From Rhodocyclaceae bacterium UBA2346 (GTDB lineage Bacteria; Pseudomonadota; Gammaproteobacteria; Burkholderiales; Rhodocyclaceae), in NCBI GenBank assembly GCA_002344625.1, contig DDUE01000031.1, positions 1 to 46,402 of the forward strand: a DNA stretch of 46,402 nt, written 5' to 3'. Under the pieces are notes generated by a model that saw nothing but the letters and a program-made list of their open reading frames with translations, ran no database searches and was not told the origin of the DNA. The stretch's first letter is position 1, and every line of letters begins with the position of its first letter. The translations under genes and the position numbers were made by a program. Below are positions 34,907 through 45,784 of this stretch, one piece after another.

Positions 34907-35845
34907 ATGCAGGTTTTTCGGGGAATACCGCGGCGCAGTCTGGAAGCCTCGGTGCTGACTATCGGCAATTTCGACGGCGTTCATCTGGGACACCAGGCAC
35001 TCTTGCGGATGCTCGTGTCCAAGGCAAGGGGGCTCGGGCTGCCTGCGGTCGTTCTGACCTTCGAGCCCCACCCACGTGAGTATTTCACCCCCTCGGCGGC
35101 CCCGGCTCGGCTGGCATCGCTGCGCGAAAAGCTGTTGCTGCTTACCGCCGCAGGTGTTGACCGGGTATACGTTTGCCGCTTCGATGCGCGCCTCGCCGCC
35201 GTCAGTGCGGAAGCCTTCATCGACGAGCTGCTGGTCGCCGGCCTCGGAGTACGCCACCTCATCATCGGCGACGATTTCCGCTTTGGATCGCGCCGCCGGG
35301 GCGATTTCGAACTGCTGACCGAAGTCGGCGCCCGGCGGGGCTTTGCGGTCGAGGCCATGCCGACCCTCGAGCAGGACACCTTGCGGGTTTCGAGCTCGGC
35401 CGTGCGGGCAGCCCTGGCGCAGGGAGACCTGGCGCAGGCGGCACGACTGCTGGGCCGCCCCTACAGCATTGCCGGCCGGGTCGTGAGCGGCCGCAAGCTC
35501 GGGCGGACCATCGGCTTTCCGACGGCCAACATTCCGCTCAGACACCGCCGCCCCCCGCTCACAGGCGTATTCGCGGTGAGCGTGGAAGGGCTCGCTGGCA
35601 CGCAGGTTGCCGGTGTGGCGAACGTCGGCGTGCGACCGACGGTTGCCGACTCGCTGCGGGCGAACCTCGAAGTCCACCTCTTCGACTGGGCCGCGGACTG
35701 CTACGGCGCTCACCTGCGCGTGCATTTCCAGCACAAGCTGCGCGACGAGATGCGCTTCGAGTCCCTGAGCCTGCTGACCGAGCAGATCGCGCGCGACGCC
35801 GAGGCCGCGCGCACCTGGTTCGCGCATCATCCCATCCCAAATTGA
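34907..35845 (+). CDS. ribF: Bifunctional riboflavin kinase / FAD synthetase
   Basis: Converts riboflavin to FMN and FMN to FAD. The 312 residues hold an N-terminal nucleotidyltransferase (GNFDGVHLGHQ near residue 20, VVLTFEPHP, IIGDDFRFG) and a C-terminal kinase (GRKLGRTIGFPTANI, near 197-211, and the GVANVG stretch). It is the first gene of ribF-ileS-lspA-fkpB-ispH; ileS follows after 15 bases. Confidence 0.96.
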   Translation: MQVFRGIPRRSLEASVLTIGNFDGVHLGHQALLRMLVSKARGLGLPAVVLTFEPHPREYFTPSAAPARLASLREKLLLLTAAGVDRVYVCRFDARLAAVSAEAFIDELLVAGLGVRHLIIGDDFRFGSRRRGDFELLTEVGARRGFAVEAMPTLEQDTLRVSSSAVRAALAQGDLAQAARLLGRPYSIAGRVVSGRKLGRTIGFPTANIPLRHRRPPLTGVFAVSVEGLAGTQVAGVANVGVRPTVADSLRANLEVHLFDWAADCYGAHLRVHFQHKLRDEMRFESLSLLTEQIARDAEAARTWFAHHPIPN

Positions 35846-35860
35846 AGCCCAAGGATCACC

Positions 35861-38659
35861 ATGGCTGACTACCGCAAGACGCTGAACCTGACCGACACGC
35901 CGTTCCCGATGCGCGGCGACCTCGCCAAGCGGGAGCCAGGCTGGATCGCCCAGTGGCAGCAGAACAAGCTGTACCAGAAGATCCGCAAGGCCTCGGCCGG
36001 CCGCCCCAAATTCGTGCTGCACGATGGTCCGCCCTACGCCAATGGCAATCTGCACCTGGGGCACGCGCTGAACAAGATCCTCAAGGACATCATCGTCCGC
36101 TCCAAAACCCTTGCCGGCTTCGACGCCCCCTATGTGCCAGGCTGGGATTGCCACGGCCTGCCGATCGAGCACAAGGTCGAAGTCACCCACGGCAAGAACC
36201 TGCCCGCCGACAAGGTGCGCGAACTGTGCCGGGCCTACGCGACCGAGCAGATCGGCATCCAGAAAAGCGAGTTCATCCGCCTGGGCGTGCTGGGCGACTG
36301 GGACAACCCCTATCTGACGATGAACTTCGCCAACGAAGCCGGCGAGATCCGCGCCCTGGCGGAGATGGTCAAGGCTGGCTACGTGTTCAAGGGCCTGAAG
36401 CCGGTGAACTGGTGTTTCGACTGCGGATCGGCGCTGGCCGAGGCCGAGGTGGAGTACGCCGACAAGTCGTCGCCGGCCATCGACGTGGGCTTCCCCTGTG
36501 CCGAACCGGAACGCCTCGGCGAGATCTTCGGCGTCGGCACGCTGGCAAAGCCCGCGCTGGCGGTGATCTGGACCACCACGCCGTGGACCATCCCGGCCAA
36601 CCAGGCACTCAACCTGCATCCGGATCTCGACTATGCACTGGTCGACACCGGCGCCCGCTACCTGGTGCTCGCCCAGGAGCTGGTCGCCGCCTGCCTCGAG
36701 CGCTACGGCCTCGCCGGCAGCATCGTCGGCTCGGCCAAGGGCGCGGCGCTGGACCATTTGGTTTTCCGCCATCCCTTCTACGACCGCAGCGCGCCGGTAT
36801 TCCTCGGCGAGTATGTGACGCTGGACGCCGGCACCGGGGTGGTACATAGCGCACCGGCCTATGGCCTGGAAGACTTTCAGTCCTGCCGCGCCAACGGTAT
36901 GGCGAGTGACGATATCCTGACCCCGGTGACCGGCGATGGTCATTTCGCATCCGATCTGCCTTTTTTCGGCGGCCTGAACATCTGGAAAGCCAACCCTGCG
37001 ATCACCGCCAAGCTGCGCGAAGTCGGCTACCTGCTCGCCGAGGCCAAGATCACCCACAGCTACATGCATTGCTGGCGTCACAAGACGCCGCTGATCTACC
37101 GCGCCACCGCACAGTGGTTCGTCGGCATGGACAAGCCCGTCGCCGACGGCTCCACACTGCGCGAACGGGCCTTGCGCGGGGTTGAGGCCACGCGTTTCTT
37201 CCCCGCCTGGGGCCAGGCGCGCCTGCATGCGATGATCGCCAATCGCCCCGACTGGTGCATCTCGCGCCAGCGCAACTGGGGGGTACCAATCCCGTTTTTC
37301 CTGCACAAGGAAAGCGGCGACCTCCACCCGCGCACGGTGGAATTGATGGAGGAGGTCGCCAGGCGCGTCGAGGAGGCCGGCATCGAAGCCTGGTTCAAGC
37401 TCGACGCCGCCGAACTGCTCGGCGACGAAGCCGCGCACTACGACAAGATCTCCGACACGCTGGACGTATGGTTCGACTCCGGCACCACCCACTGGCATGT
37501 GCTGCGCGGCTCGCACGACGACGGCCATGCCGCCGGCCCGCGCGCCGATCTGTACCTCGAAGGCTCGGACCAGCATCGCGGCTGGTTCCATTCCTCGCTG
37601 CTCACCGGCTGCGCGATCGACGGCCATCCGCCCTACAAGGCCTTGCTCACCCATGGCTTCACGGTGGACCAGCAGGGCCGCAAGATGTCGAAATCGCTGG
37701 GCAACGTGATCGTGCCACAGGAAGTCTCCGAGAAGATGGGCGCGGAAATCCTGCGCCTGTGGGTGGCCTCCACCGATTACTCGGGGGAGCTTTCGATCAG
37801 CAAGGAGATTCTCGAGCGCGTGGTCGAGGTCTATCGCCGCCTGCGCAACACGCTGCGTTTTCTCCTCGCCAACACCTCGGACTTCGACATCGCCCGCGAC
37901 GGACTACCGGTCGAGGACTGGCTCGAGATCGACCGCTACGCGCTGGCCCTCACCCGCCGCCTGCAGACACAGGTCAGCGGCGACTTCGAACGCTTCGAGT
38001 TCCACAAGGTGGTGCAGGCGCTGCAGAACTTCGCCGCGGAAGACCTCGGTGCCTTCTACCTCGACATCCTCAAGGATCGCCTGTACACCACGCAGCCCGG
38101 TTCGCGGCCACGCCGGGCGGCGCAGTCGGCCCTGTGGCACATCACCCAAACAGTAACGCGCCTGATGGCACCGATTCTCAGCTTTACCGCGGAAGAAATC
38201 TGGACACTTCTCTCGGGCAAGACCGACGACAGCGTGATGCTGCACACTTGGCATGTGCTTCCGCAGGCCTCCGGCGAAGAGCGCTTGCTCGCGCGCTGGG
38301 GCCTGGTCCGCGAAGTCCGGGCAGAGGTGCAGAAGGTGCTGGAGAGCCTGCGCAGCGCAGGCAAGGTCGGCTCGTCGCTACAGGCCGAAGTGTCGATCCG
38401 CGCCACCGGCGCCCGCCATGAAGCACTGGCCAGCCTCGGCGATGATCTGCGATTCGTCATGATCACCTCGGCCGCTGATCTCGTGCAGGTCGACAGCGAC
38501 GACCAGGCCGGTGTCGAGGCGGCGGCCTCTGTACACCAGAAATGCGAACGCTGCTGGCACTATCGCGCAGAGGTTGGAACGGATGCGGTGCATCCTGGTC
38601 TATGCGGGCGCTGCAACACCAATCTTCACGGCGCAGGAGAAACCCGTACCCATGCCTGA
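35861..38659 (+). CDS. ileS: Isoleucyl-tRNA synthetase
   Basis: Class I aminoacyl-tRNA synthetase of 932 residues. The HIGH motif appears as HLGHALNK near residue 66 and KMSKS near residue 607. The editing domain (about 190-400) has the threonine-rich [11 protein letters not shown]. The C-terminal zinc site is CERCWHYR and CGRC. There is no sign of the eukaryotic-type mupirocin-resistant form. AAGGATCACC precedes the ATG at 35861. Embedded in the ribF-ispH operon; lspA begins 45 bases on. Confidence 0.98.
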   Translation: MADYRKTLNLTDTPFPMRGDLAKREPGWIAQWQQNKLYQKIRKASAGRPKFVLHDGPPYANGNLHLGHALNKILKDIIVRSKTLAGFDAPYVPGWDCHGLPIEHKVEVTHGKNLPADKVRELCRAYATEQIGIQKSEFIRLGVLGDWDNPYLTMNFANEAGEIRALAEMVKAGYVFKGLKPVNWCFDCGSALAEAEVEYADKSSPAIDVGFPCAEPERLGEIFGVGTLAKPALAVIWTTTPWTIPANQALNLHPDLDYALVDTGARYLVLAQELVAACLERYGLAGSIVGSAKGAALDHLVFRHPFYDRSAPVFLGEYVTLDAGTGVVHSAPAYGLEDFQSCRANGMASDDILTPVTGDGHFASDLPFFGGLNIWKANPAITAKLREVGYLLAEAKITHSYMHCWRHKTPLIYRATAQWFVGMDKPVADGSTLRERALRGVEATRFFPAWGQARLHAMIANRPDWCISRQRNWGVPIPFFLHKESGDLHPRTVELMEEVARRVEEAGIEAWFKLDAAELLGDEAAHYDKISDTLDVWFDSGTTHWHVLRGSHDDGHAAGPRADLYLEGSDQHRGWFHSSLLTGCAIDGHPPYKALLTHGFTVDQQGRKMSKSLGNVIVPQEVSEKMGAEILRLWVASTDYSGELSISKEILERVVEVYRRLRNTLRFLLANTSDFDIARDGLPVEDWLEIDRYALALTRRLQTQVSGDFERFEFHKVVQALQNFAAEDLGAFYLDILKDRLYTTQPGSRPRRAAQSALWHITQTVTRLMAPILSFTAEEIWTLLSGKTDDSVMLHTWHVLPQASGEERLLARWGLVREVRAEVQKVLESLRSAGKVGSSLQAEVSIRATGARHEALASLGDDLRFVMITSAADLVQVDSDDQAGVEAAASVHQKCERCWHYRAEVGTDAVHPGLCGRCNTNLHGAGETRTHA

Positions 38660-38704
38660 TCTCGCAGTCATTCCACATGTTGTCCAGCCTGCGGGTCGAT
38701 TCGA

Positions 38705-39199
38705 ATGAGTTGGCGCCTGGCTGGCTGGCTCTCCTTGTCCGTGCTCGTCGCGGCGCTCGATCAGTTCACGAAGTGGCTGGCGCTCACCGGTCTCGCACAT
38801 GGCGAGGCAATCACGCTGACGCCCTTCTTCAAGCTGGTACTGGTGTTCAATCCGGGGGCGGCATTCAGCTTTCTGGCCGACCATTCCGGATGGCAACGCT
38901 GGTTCTTCGTCATTCTTGCGGTGGTGGTATGCGGCTGGCTCGCCGCATTGTTGCGCCATCACCAGCATGAACGAGCACTGCCGACCGCCTTCGCCCTGAT
39001 CATCGGGGGTGCGATCGGCAACGTGCTCGACCGCCTCGTTCATGGTGCTGTCGTAGACTTTCTGTACTTTCACTACGATCGTTTCGGCTGGCCCGCCTTC
39101 AATCTGGCCGACTCGGCGATCACGGTGGGCGTCGCCCTGATGCTGTGGACCCAGCTCAGGCCCACACCCACCGCATCTTCCCTGGAGAAAACATCTTGA
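38705..39199 (+). CDS. lspA: Lipoprotein signal peptidase (signal peptidase II)
   Basis: Inner-membrane aspartyl protease that removes signal peptides from prolipoproteins. It has 164 residues and four transmembrane helices. The catalytic aspartates are in GNVLDRL and FNLADS, and NPGAAFSFL is the conserved region between. Its stop overlaps the TTG start of fkpB. The ribosome-binding site is poor, so translation may depend on ileS. Confidence 0.96.
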   Translation: MSWRLAGWLSLSVLVAALDQFTKWLALTGLAHGEAITLTPFFKLVLVFNPGAAFSFLADHSGWQRWFFVILAVVVCGWLAALLRHHQHERALPTAFALIIGGAIGNVLDRLVHGAVVDFLYFHYDRFGWPAFNLADSAITVGVALMLWTQLRPTPTASSLEKTS

Positions 39200-39624
39200 C
39201 CCAGATCGTCCAACCCGACAGCCTGGTGACGCTGCACTACCGCATCGCGCTGGAGAACGGCCAGCCGCTGATCAACACTTTCGAAGGCAAGCCGGCTACC
39301 CTGCAACTCGGCGTGGGCGAGATCCTGCCCTCGCTGGAGCGCCTGCTGGTCGGTGTCGACGTCGGTCTGCGCCGCAGTTTCGCGCTCGAACCCGGCGAGG
39401 CGTTCGGGCCACACCGCGCGGAACTGGTGGAACGGGTACGCCGCGAACACATGCCTGACGAGGAGATCGAGGCGCTCTCGATCATGGAGTTCACCGCGCC
39501 GGACGGATCGCGGTATTCCGGACTCGTCCGCGAAATCGACGACAAATCCGCACTGATCGACTTCAATCACCCGCTCGCCGGCAAGACGATCAATTTCGAA
39601 TTCGAGATCATCGGAATCAACTGA
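39196..39624 (+). CDS. fkpB: FKBP-type peptidyl-prolyl isomerase
   Basis: Cytoplasmic SlpA/FkpB-type isomerase-chaperone of 142 residues. The FKBP fold surrounds an inserted flap domain, with [22 protein letters not shown] and [13 protein letters not shown] [11 protein letters not shown] all visible. Initiation is at TTG 39196, which overlaps the lspA stop as TTGA and has GGAG at 39182-39185. No usable ATG fits the family N-terminus. It lies fourth in the ribF-ispH operon, its usual place. Confidence 0.92.
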   Translation: MTQIVQPDSLVTLHYRIALENGQPLINTFEGKPATLQLGVGEILPSLERLLVGVDVGLRRSFALEPGEAFGPHRAELVERVRREHMPDEEIEALSIMEFTAPDGSRYSGLVREIDDKSALIDFNHPLAGKTINFEFEIIGIN

Positions 39625-39656
39625 GTCCCGACGCAACCGTCACAGTGAGTAAGACC

Positions 39657-40586
39657 ATGAGCGACAACGAAATCCTGCTCGCGACGCCGCGCGGGTTCTG
39701 CGCCGGTGTGGAACGCGCCATCGAGATCGTCGAAAGGGCGCTGAAGCTTTTTGGCGCACCGATATACGTCCGTCACGAAGTGGTGCACAACAAGTTCGTG
39801 GTCGACGACCTGCGCAGCAAGGGCGCCGTATTCGTCGAAGAGCTTGCCGAAGTCCCCGACGGCAACACCGTCATCTTCAGCGCGCACGGTGTGCCGCTGG
39901 CGGTTCGCGCGGAAGCGGAGCAACGCGGGTTGCGCGTTTTCGACGCCACCTGCCCGCTGGTGACGAAGGTGCATATCGAAGTGACCCGCATGCGTGAGCA
40001 GGGGCGCGAGATCGTGATGATCGGTCACAAGGGGCACCCCGAGGTCGAAGGCACCATGGGCCAGATCGACAGCGGAATCCACCTCGTGGAAACCACCGCA
40101 GACGTCGCCGGGCTTAGCGTCGCGGATCCGGAAAAACTGGCCTTCGTGACCCAGACCACGCTCTCGATGGATGACGCGGCCAGCATCATCGCGGCCCTGC
40201 GTGAGCGCTTCCCGGGCATCACCGGCCCACGCAAGGACGACATCTGCTACGCGACTCAAAACCGGCAGGACGCGGTCAAGTTCATGACGCCCAAAGTGGA
40301 TGCGGTTCTGGTCGTTGGATCGAACAACAGCTCCAATTCCAACCGCCTGCGTGAGGTAGCCGAGCTGCGCGGCGTCCCCGCGTGGCTGGTCGACAACGCG
40401 GACGCCATCGATCCGGCCTGGATCGCCGGGAAACGCAAGGTCGGTGTGACCGCCGGCGCCTCGGCCCCCGAGGTGCTGGTGAGTGCCGTGATCGCAAGAC
40501 TCGGGGAACTGGGCGCCGGGCCGGTGCGGACGCTCGAAGGCGTGCCGGAGAAAGTGACGTTTCCGCTCCCCAAGGAGCTTCAGTAA
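39657..40586 (+). CDS. ispH: 4-hydroxy-3-methylbut-2-enyl diphosphate reductase
   Basis: Iron-sulfur enzyme of the last MEP-pathway step, giving IPP and DMAPP. It has 309 residues. The three cluster cysteines are Cys15 (RGFCAG), Cys99 (DATCPL) and Cys197 (DICYATQ). The proton-donor Glu lies in [13 protein letters not shown] 39657 is chosen over GTG 39645 because GAGTAAG precedes it. Last gene of its operon, ended by a 14-bp hairpin. dxs and ispA lie 2-3 kb away in another operon. Confidence 0.96.
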   Translation: MSDNEILLATPRGFCAGVERAIEIVERALKLFGAPIYVRHEVVHNKFVVDDLRSKGAVFVEELAEVPDGNTVIFSAHGVPLAVRAEAEQRGLRVFDATCPLVTKVHIEVTRMREQGREIVMIGHKGHPEVEGTMGQIDSGIHLVETTADVAGLSVADPEKLAFVTQTTLSMDDAASIIAALRERFPGITGPRKDDICYATQNRQDAVKFMTPKVDAVLVVGSNNSSNSNRLREVAELRGVPAWLVDNADAIDPAWIAGKRKVGVTAGASAPEVLVSAVIARLGELGAGPVRTLEGVPEKVTFPLPKELQ

Positions 40587-40597
40587 CGGACCACACC

Positions 40598-40626
40598 GGG
40601 TTGCGGTGCCCCGGGCACCGCAACCC
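40598..40626. terminator. Hairpin between convergent ispH and Rieske oxygenase genes
   Basis: GGGTTGCGGTGCCC and GGGCACCGCAACCC make a perfect 14-bp stem with a single central base, so the actual loop must open a few pairs. It begins 12 bases after the ispH stop. No T-run follows. Confidence 0.65.
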
Positions 40627-40666
40627 CCGCCGGATCGGCACCGGCCCTCAGGCCGGATTCAGCCGG

Positions 40667-41761
40667 TCACGCCCCCATCACTCGGCGGTAGAACTCGTGG
40701 AAGTGCTGCATGCCGTCTTCGAACGGTGACTGGTAAGGCCCCACCTCGTTGCGCCCCTCGCGATAGAGTGCAAACCGCCCTCGGTCCATCCGCTCGGCGA
40801 TCTCGTCGTCTTCGATGGCCGTTTCCATGTAGGCGGCCTGCTCGGCCTCGACGAACTCGCGTTCGAACTCGACGATCTCTTCCGGGTAGTAGAACTCCAC
40901 CACGTTGATGGTCTTGTTCACCGATTCGGGAATCAACGAACTCACCACCAGCACGTGCGGATACCATTCGATCATCACGTTGGGATAGTAGGTGAGCCAG
41001 ATCGCGCCATGCGGGGGCGGCTGATCACCATAGAGCGCAAGCACCGCCTCGTGCCACTTGCCATACGCAGCCGATCCCGGCTTGGCCAGCGATGTGATGC
41101 CCACCCGCTGCACCGAATACCATTCGCCGAACTGCCACGAAAGGTCATCGCAGGTCACGAATTGCCCCAAGCCGGGGTGAAACGGAACCACGTGATAGTC
41201 CTCGAGGTACACCTCGATGAAGGTCTTCCAGTTGTAGTTGCAGGCATGGATCTCGACACGGTCGAGCTTGTAGCCGGAGAAATCGAAGTCCGACGCGACC
41301 GCCATGCCGGCAAGATCCGCAGCAGCGCTTCGCGGCCCCTTGAACAGCAGTCCGTTCCAGTTTTCCAGCTCGGTGCGCTTGAGATTCAGGCACGGCTTCT
41401 CGGCGAAATGCGGCGCACCGAGCAGTTCGCCATCCGAGTTGTACGTCCAGCGATGGATCGGACACACGATGTTCTCGGCACGACCCGCTCCCTCGAGCAT
41501 GATCGCCTGCCGATGCCTGCAGATGTTCGACATCTGCCGCACCCCTTCGGACGTTCTGAACAGCAGACTGGCGTGATCGAGCCACTCGAGGCTGCGATAC
41601 ATGCCGGGTTCGGGCACCATCAACTCGTGGCCGGCGTACCCCGCCGAATAATCGAAAAGGAGTTGCTTCTCCTTCTCGAAAATCTTTTCATCGAAGTATG
41701 CGGAAACCGGAAGCTGAGACAGCCCCGGGGCCACGTGAGCCGTGGAAGCGATGTCGGACAA
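40667..41761 (-). CDS. Rieske non-haem iron oxygenase, alpha subunit (substrate unknown)
   Basis: A 364-residue aromatic-ring-hydroxylating/quaternary-ammonium type oxygenase. The Rieske 2Fe-2S site is Cys81-x-His83 and Cys100-x2-His103. The mononuclear iron ligands are His190 and His195 in EDYHVVPFH, after NWKTFIEVYLE. The residue bridging the two metal sites, Asp in naphthalene dioxygenase, appears to be Glu187, as in carnitine oxygenase. No reductase or ferredoxin gene is adjacent. Initiation is at TTG 41761 behind a strong AGGAGG; no ATG is available there. From memory, the gene sits opposite xseB-ispA-dxs in many Betaproteobacteria, which points to a housekeeping rather than catabolic role. 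Confidence 0.88.
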   Translation of the reverse strand: MSDIASTAHVAPGLSQLPVSAYFDEKIFEKEKQLLFDYSAGYAGHELMVPEPGMYRSLEWLDHASLLFRTSEGVRQMSNICRHRQAIMLEGAGRAENIVCPIHRWTYNSDGELLGAPHFAEKPCLNLKRTELENWNGLLFKGPRSAAADLAGMAVASDFDFSGYKLDRVEIHACNYNWKTFIEVYLEDYHVVPFHPGLGQFVTCDDLSWQFGEWYSVQRVGITSLAKPGSAAYGKWHEAVLALYGDQPPPHGAIWLTYYPNVMIEWYPHVLVVSSLIPESVNKTINVVEFYYPEEIVEFEREFVEAEQAAYMETAIEDDEIAERMDRGRFALYREGRNEVGPYQSPFEDGMQHFHEFYRRVMGA

Positions 41762-41888
41762 ACCCGAACCTCCTAATTAACTACACCAAGAAATTCCGGT
41801 AAAGGACCGCGAATTCTAAGCCAATAGCCGTTTGACCGCCAGACGCCGATCGGTTATTTTCAAGAACTTTCCCAACACACAAAGCCGC

Positions 41889-42125
41889 ATGAGCAAGTCA
41901 GCCGCCACACCCAAATCATTCGAGTCGGCACTGAACGAACTTGAGGGCATCGTAGAGCAACTGGAAGGGAACGCTGTGTCGCTGGAGCAGGCCCTCGAGC
42001 ACTATCATCGTGGCGTCGGCCTGTTGAAGTACTGTCAGGAAACCCTGAACAAGGCCGACGAAAAGGTCCGGATCCTTGAACAAGGCTCGCTGCTGCCGCT
42101 GCCCAATACCGAACCGCGGGGATGA
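41889..42125 (+). CDS. xseB: Exodeoxyribonuclease VII small subunit
   Basis: A 78-residue subunit of the single-strand exonuclease that joins XseA. The two-helix pattern FESALNELEGIVEQLEGN and SLEQALEHYHRGVGLLKYC is diagnostic. ATG at 41889 lies 6 bases ahead of the ispA intergenic gap, and the ribosome-binding site is weak. It heads xseB-ispA-dxs-folE2, the usual proteobacterial order. Confidence 0.94.
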   Translation: MSKSAATPKSFESALNELEGIVEQLEGNAVSLEQALEHYHRGVGLLKYCQETLNKADEKVRILEQGSLLPLPNTEPRG

Positions 42126-42131
42126 AAGCCG

Positions 42132-43028
42132 ATGAACGACGTTGATTTTCCGGCATGGATGGGCCAGATGCAGCGACGCACCGAAGCAGCGCTCGCGCGC
42201 CACCTGCCACGTGCCGACGTCCTCCCGGAACAGCTGCATGAAGCCATGAGATACGCCACGCTGGGCGGCGGCAAGCGCGTACGTGCGCTGCTGGCCCATG
42301 CCGCCGGCGCCGTCACGGATGCGGCGCCCGACCGGGTCGACGTCGTGGCGAGCGCGGTCGAGCTCATTCATGCCTACTCGCTGGTGCATGACGACATGCC
42401 CTGCATGGACAACGATGTTCTGCGTCGGGGCAAGCCCACCGCGCACGTCCGTTTCGGCGAAGCCACCGCCTTGCTGGCGGGCGATGCCTTGCAGACACTG
42501 GCCTTTCAACTGCTCGCCGAGAACCGCGTCTCCGAAAACCCGCACGACCAACTCGCGATGATCGCCCTGCTGGCCTCGGCAAGTGGGTCGCGCGGCATGG
42601 CTGGCGGTCAGGCCATCGACCTCGCCTCGGTCGGTTGCCAGATTGCCCTGGAGGCCCTCGAGTTGATGCACATCCACAAGACCGGCGCCCTGATCCGGGC
42701 CGCCATCGTGCTCGGCGCACGCTGCGGCGGACGGGTCGAGCAAGACATGCTGACCCGTCTGGATCACTTCGGGAAACTCGTCGGCCTGCTGTTCCAGGTC
42801 GTCGATGACATTCTGGACCTTCAGTCGGATACCGCGACGCTCGGCAAAACGGCCGGCAAGGATGCCAACGCCGACAAGCCGACCTACGTATCGCTGCTCG
42901 GCCTGAGCGGCGCACGCCAACTTGCCGCCGATCTGCTGGAACAAGCGCGATCGCCCCTCATTCCCCTCGGCCGCCAGGCCCGTCGCCTGGACGAGCTAGC
43001 CTCCTTTATCGTCGCCCGCAAGTACTGA
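42132..43028 (+). CDS. ispA: Farnesyl diphosphate synthase (polyprenyl synthetase)
   Basis: Condenses IPP with DMAPP and GPP to farnesyl diphosphate, the precursor of quinone side chains and undecaprenyl phosphate. It has 298 residues. The first Asp-rich motif is VHDDMPCMDND and the second is QVVDDILDL; GGGKRVRALL binds IPP. The two residues between Asp pairs (MPCM) mark the short-chain bacterial type. It starts 6 bases after xseB. Confidence 0.96.
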   Translation: MNDVDFPAWMGQMQRRTEAALARHLPRADVLPEQLHEAMRYATLGGGKRVRALLAHAAGAVTDAAPDRVDVVASAVELIHAYSLVHDDMPCMDNDVLRRGKPTAHVRFGEATALLAGDALQTLAFQLLAENRVSENPHDQLAMIALLASASGSRGMAGGQAIDLASVGCQIALEALELMHIHKTGALIRAAIVLGARCGGRVEQDMLTRLDHFGKLVGLLFQVVDDILDLQSDTATLGKTAGKDANADKPTYVSLLGLSGARQLAADLLEQARSPLIPLGRQARRLDELASFIVARKY

Positions 43029-43052
43029 CTTCGGCGATCGTCGGATCGACTC

Positions 43053-44915
43053 ATGCCCGCTTACCCACTTTTAGAACGTATCAACCATCCGAGCGAACTG
43101 CGTACGCTCGAACGCAGGGATCTGATAGCGCTCGCGCATGAACTGCGTGCCTTTCTCATCGAATCGGTGTCGCGCTCGGGAGGACATCTCTCTTCCAACC
43201 TGGGGACGGTCGAGTTGAGCATCGCCCTGCACTACGTGTTCGACACCCCCGAAGACCGCATCGTCTGGGACGTGGGTCATCAGACCTATGGCCACAAGGT
43301 ACTTACCGGTCGCCGTGCTCAAATGGCCAATCTAAGGCATTTCGGCGGCATTTCCGGCTTCCCCCGGAGACAGGAAAGCGAGTACGACACCTTCGGCACC
43401 GCGCACTCCTCCACCTCGATCTCCGCGGCACTCGGCATGGCCGTCGCCGCGCGCGACAAAGGCGAGGAACGCTGCGCCATTGCCGTGATCGGCGACGGCG
43501 CGATGTCGGCCGGGATGGCTTTCGAAGCCCTCAACAATGCCGGGGACATGCAAGGCATCAAGCTGCTGGTCATCCTCAACGACAACGAAATGTCGATCTC
43601 CCCGCCGGTTGGCGCGCTGACCAAGATTCTTGCGCGCATGCTTTCCGGCTCAACCTTCAACGCCGCAAGGCGCGCCGGCAAGAACGTGCTCGGTATCGCG
43701 CCACCGATGCTCGATTTCGCACGCAAGGTCGAGGAACATGTAAAAGGCCTGATCAGCCCGGGAACCCTGTTCGAAGAGTTCGGCTTCCACTATTACGGCC
43801 CGATTGACGGGCATGACCTGGATGCCTTGATCCCCACGTTGCAGAATCTCAGGCGGCTCGATGGCCCTCAGTTCCTGCATGTCGTGACACGCAAAGGCCA
43901 GGGTTACAAGCTGGCTGAGGCCGATCCGATTCTGTATCACGGTGTCTCGAAATTCGATCACACCTCCGGGATACAGGCTGCCAAAGCACCAGGGAAACTA
44001 TCCTACACCCAGGTCTTCGGCGACTGGCTGTGTGACATCGCCGCGAAGGATCCGCGCGTGGTCGGAATTACGCCCGCGATGCGCGAGGGCTCCGGCATGG
44101 TACGTTTCGCCGAGTGCTTTCCCGACCGCTACCACGATGTCGGGATCGCCGAGCAACATGCACTGACTTTCGCAGCCGGTCTGGCCTGTGAGGGCATGAA
44201 ACCTGTCGTCGCCATCTACTCGACGTTTTTGCAGCGCGCCTACGATCAACTGATCCACGACATCGCACTGCAGAACCTGCCGGTCGTGCTTGCAATCGAC
44301 CGCGCCGGACTGGTTGGGGCGGACGGGGCGACCCATCACGGCGCTTTCGACATCTCGTTCCTCGCCTGCATCCCCAACCTGGTGATCATGTGCCCAGCGG
44401 ACGAGAACGAATGCCGGCAGATGCTATATACGGCGTACCTCCATGACGGCCCCACGGCGGTGCGCTATCCCCGGGGCAGCGGCCCACTCGTCACCCCCAG
44501 GGACGAGATGTCGGCCCTGCCTGTCGGCAAGGCGGTGCTCGAACGGACTGGCAAGACGATCGCGCTCCTGTCTTTTGGAGGGTTTCTGGCAAACGCCCTT
44601 GAAGTGGGTGAGACATTGGACGCGACGGTGATCAACATGCGTTTCGTGAAGCCGCTCGACACCGACATCGTGCTAAGACTGGCCGAAACCCACGATCTAC
44701 TGGTCACGCTGGAGGAGAATGCACTCATCGGCGGCGCGGGGTCTGAAGTTTCACGAACCATCGAAGGCTTGGCAAAACGCCCGCAGCTGTTGCGGCTCGG
44801 CCTTCCGGACTGTTTCATCGACCATGGCGACCAAGCTCAGTTGCTAGCGAGCGTAGGCCTGGACACGGCAGGCATTCTCGCTTCGATAAAATTGCGTATC
44901 GAGACGAATAGTTGA
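43053..44915 (+). CDS. dxs: 1-deoxy-D-xylulose-5-phosphate synthase
   Basis: Thiamin diphosphate enzyme that opens the MEP pathway from pyruvate and glyceraldehyde 3-phosphate. It has 620 residues. The TPP motif runs from [16 protein letters not shown] to NDNEMSI. The N-terminal [21 protein letters not shown] and the transketolase middle domain ([15 protein letters not shown]) are intact. The ATG follows ispA by 24 bases. Co-location with ispA sets early and late isoprenoid steps under one control. Confidence 0.97.
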   Translation: MPAYPLLERINHPSELRTLERRDLIALAHELRAFLIESVSRSGGHLSSNLGTVELSIALHYVFDTPEDRIVWDVGHQTYGHKVLTGRRAQMANLRHFGGISGFPRRQESEYDTFGTAHSSTSISAALGMAVAARDKGEERCAIAVIGDGAMSAGMAFEALNNAGDMQGIKLLVILNDNEMSISPPVGALTKILARMLSGSTFNAARRAGKNVLGIAPPMLDFARKVEEHVKGLISPGTLFEEFGFHYYGPIDGHDLDALIPTLQNLRRLDGPQFLHVVTRKGQGYKLAEADPILYHGVSKFDHTSGIQAAKAPGKLSYTQVFGDWLCDIAAKDPRVVGITPAMREGSGMVRFAECFPDRYHDVGIAEQHALTFAAGLACEGMKPVVAIYSTFLQRAYDQLIHDIALQNLPVVLAIDRAGLVGADGATHHGAFDISFLACIPNLVIMCPADENECRQMLYTAYLHDGPTAVRYPRGSGPLVTPRDEMSALPVGKAVLERTGKTIALLSFGGFLANALEVGETLDATVINMRFVKPLDTDIVLRLAETHDLLVTLEENALIGGAGSEVSRTIEGLAKRPQLLRLGLPDCFIDHGDQAQLLASVGLDTAGILASIKLRIETNS

Positions 44916-44965
44916 GCATTTTTGTCGGCTTTGCTAGCATCGGGGGAAAATCGTCTGGAAAACCC

Positions 44966-45784
44966 ATGAGCACCGCGCGTAATACTTCGATTCCCGATGT
45001 ACAGAACACCGCCGATGTCCGGCAGATCGCAATCGACAAGGTTGGCATCAAAGCGATTCGCCACCCCATCAAAGTGATCGACAAGAATGGTGGAGCGCAA
45101 CATACGGTCGCGGTGTTCAACATGTACGTGGGCCTGCCGCACAATTTCAAAGGGACACACATGTCCCGTTTCGTCGAAATTCTCAACAGTACCGAGCGCG
45201 AGTTATCGGTGGAGTCTTTCGAACCGATGCTGCGCGAGATGGTTGCCCGTCTCGAGGCGGCAACGGGTCACATCGAGATGACCTTCCCTTACTTCGTAAA
45301 CAAGGCCGCCCCCATTTCCGGGGTCAGGAGCCTCATAGACTATGCAGTCACTTTCATCGGTGAAATTCGACCCGATGGCAACTACCAGTTCACGATGAGG
45401 ATCGTGGTGCCGGTTACCAGTCTGTGCCCCTGTTCGAAGAAGATCTCGGACTACGGCGCGCATAACCAGCGCTCACACGTCACCGTCACCGTCGTGCTCA
45501 GTGACCACATGTGGATCGAGGACCTTGTCACACTGATCGAGCAACAGGCATCCTGCGAACTGTTCGGTCTGCTAAAGCGCCCTGACGAGAAATACGTCAC
45601 CGAACGCGCATACGACAATCCGAAATTCGTCGAAGACATGGTTCGCGATGTTGCCGGCGAACTCAATGCCGAAGAGCGGATCAGTGCGTATTGCGTCGAA
45701 TCGGAAAACTTCGAATCGATTCACAATCACTCCGCGTACGCACTGATCGAACGAGACAAACGCCTAGTCAGTCGGCAGGGCTGA
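44966..45784 (+). CDS. folE2: GTP cyclohydrolase I, type IB
   Basis: Converts GTP to 7,8-dihydroneopterin triphosphate for folate and also feeds queuosine synthesis. It has 272 residues. The active-site cysteine is in [10 protein letters not shown], and the family stretches AHNQRSHV and [10 protein letters not shown] are present. Type IB enzymes replace or back up zinc-dependent FolE, sometimes under zinc limitation; here it appears constitutive, at the end of xseB-ispA-dxs-folE2. The ATG at 44966 has GGA 8 bases upstream. Its stop directly abuts the stop of the convergent MaoC gene. Confidence 0.95.
   Translation: MSTARNTSIPDVQNTADVRQIAIDKVGIKAIRHPIKVIDKNGGAQHTVAVFNMYVGLPHNFKGTHMSRFVEILNSTERELSVESFEPMLREMVARLEAATGHIEMTFPYFVNKAAPISGVRSLIDYAVTFIGEIRPDGNYQFTMRIVVPVTSLCPCSKKISDYGAHNQRSHVTVTVVLSDHMWIEDLVTLIEQQASCELFGLLKRPDEKYVTERAYDNPKFVEDMVRDVAGELNAEERISAYCVESENFESIHNHSAYALIERDKRLVSRQG

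Noticed and set aside
34862..37654. 930-codon minus-strand open frame antisense to ribF and ileS
   Set aside because: Compositional shadow of GC-rich genes. No ribosome-binding site and no recognisable domain.
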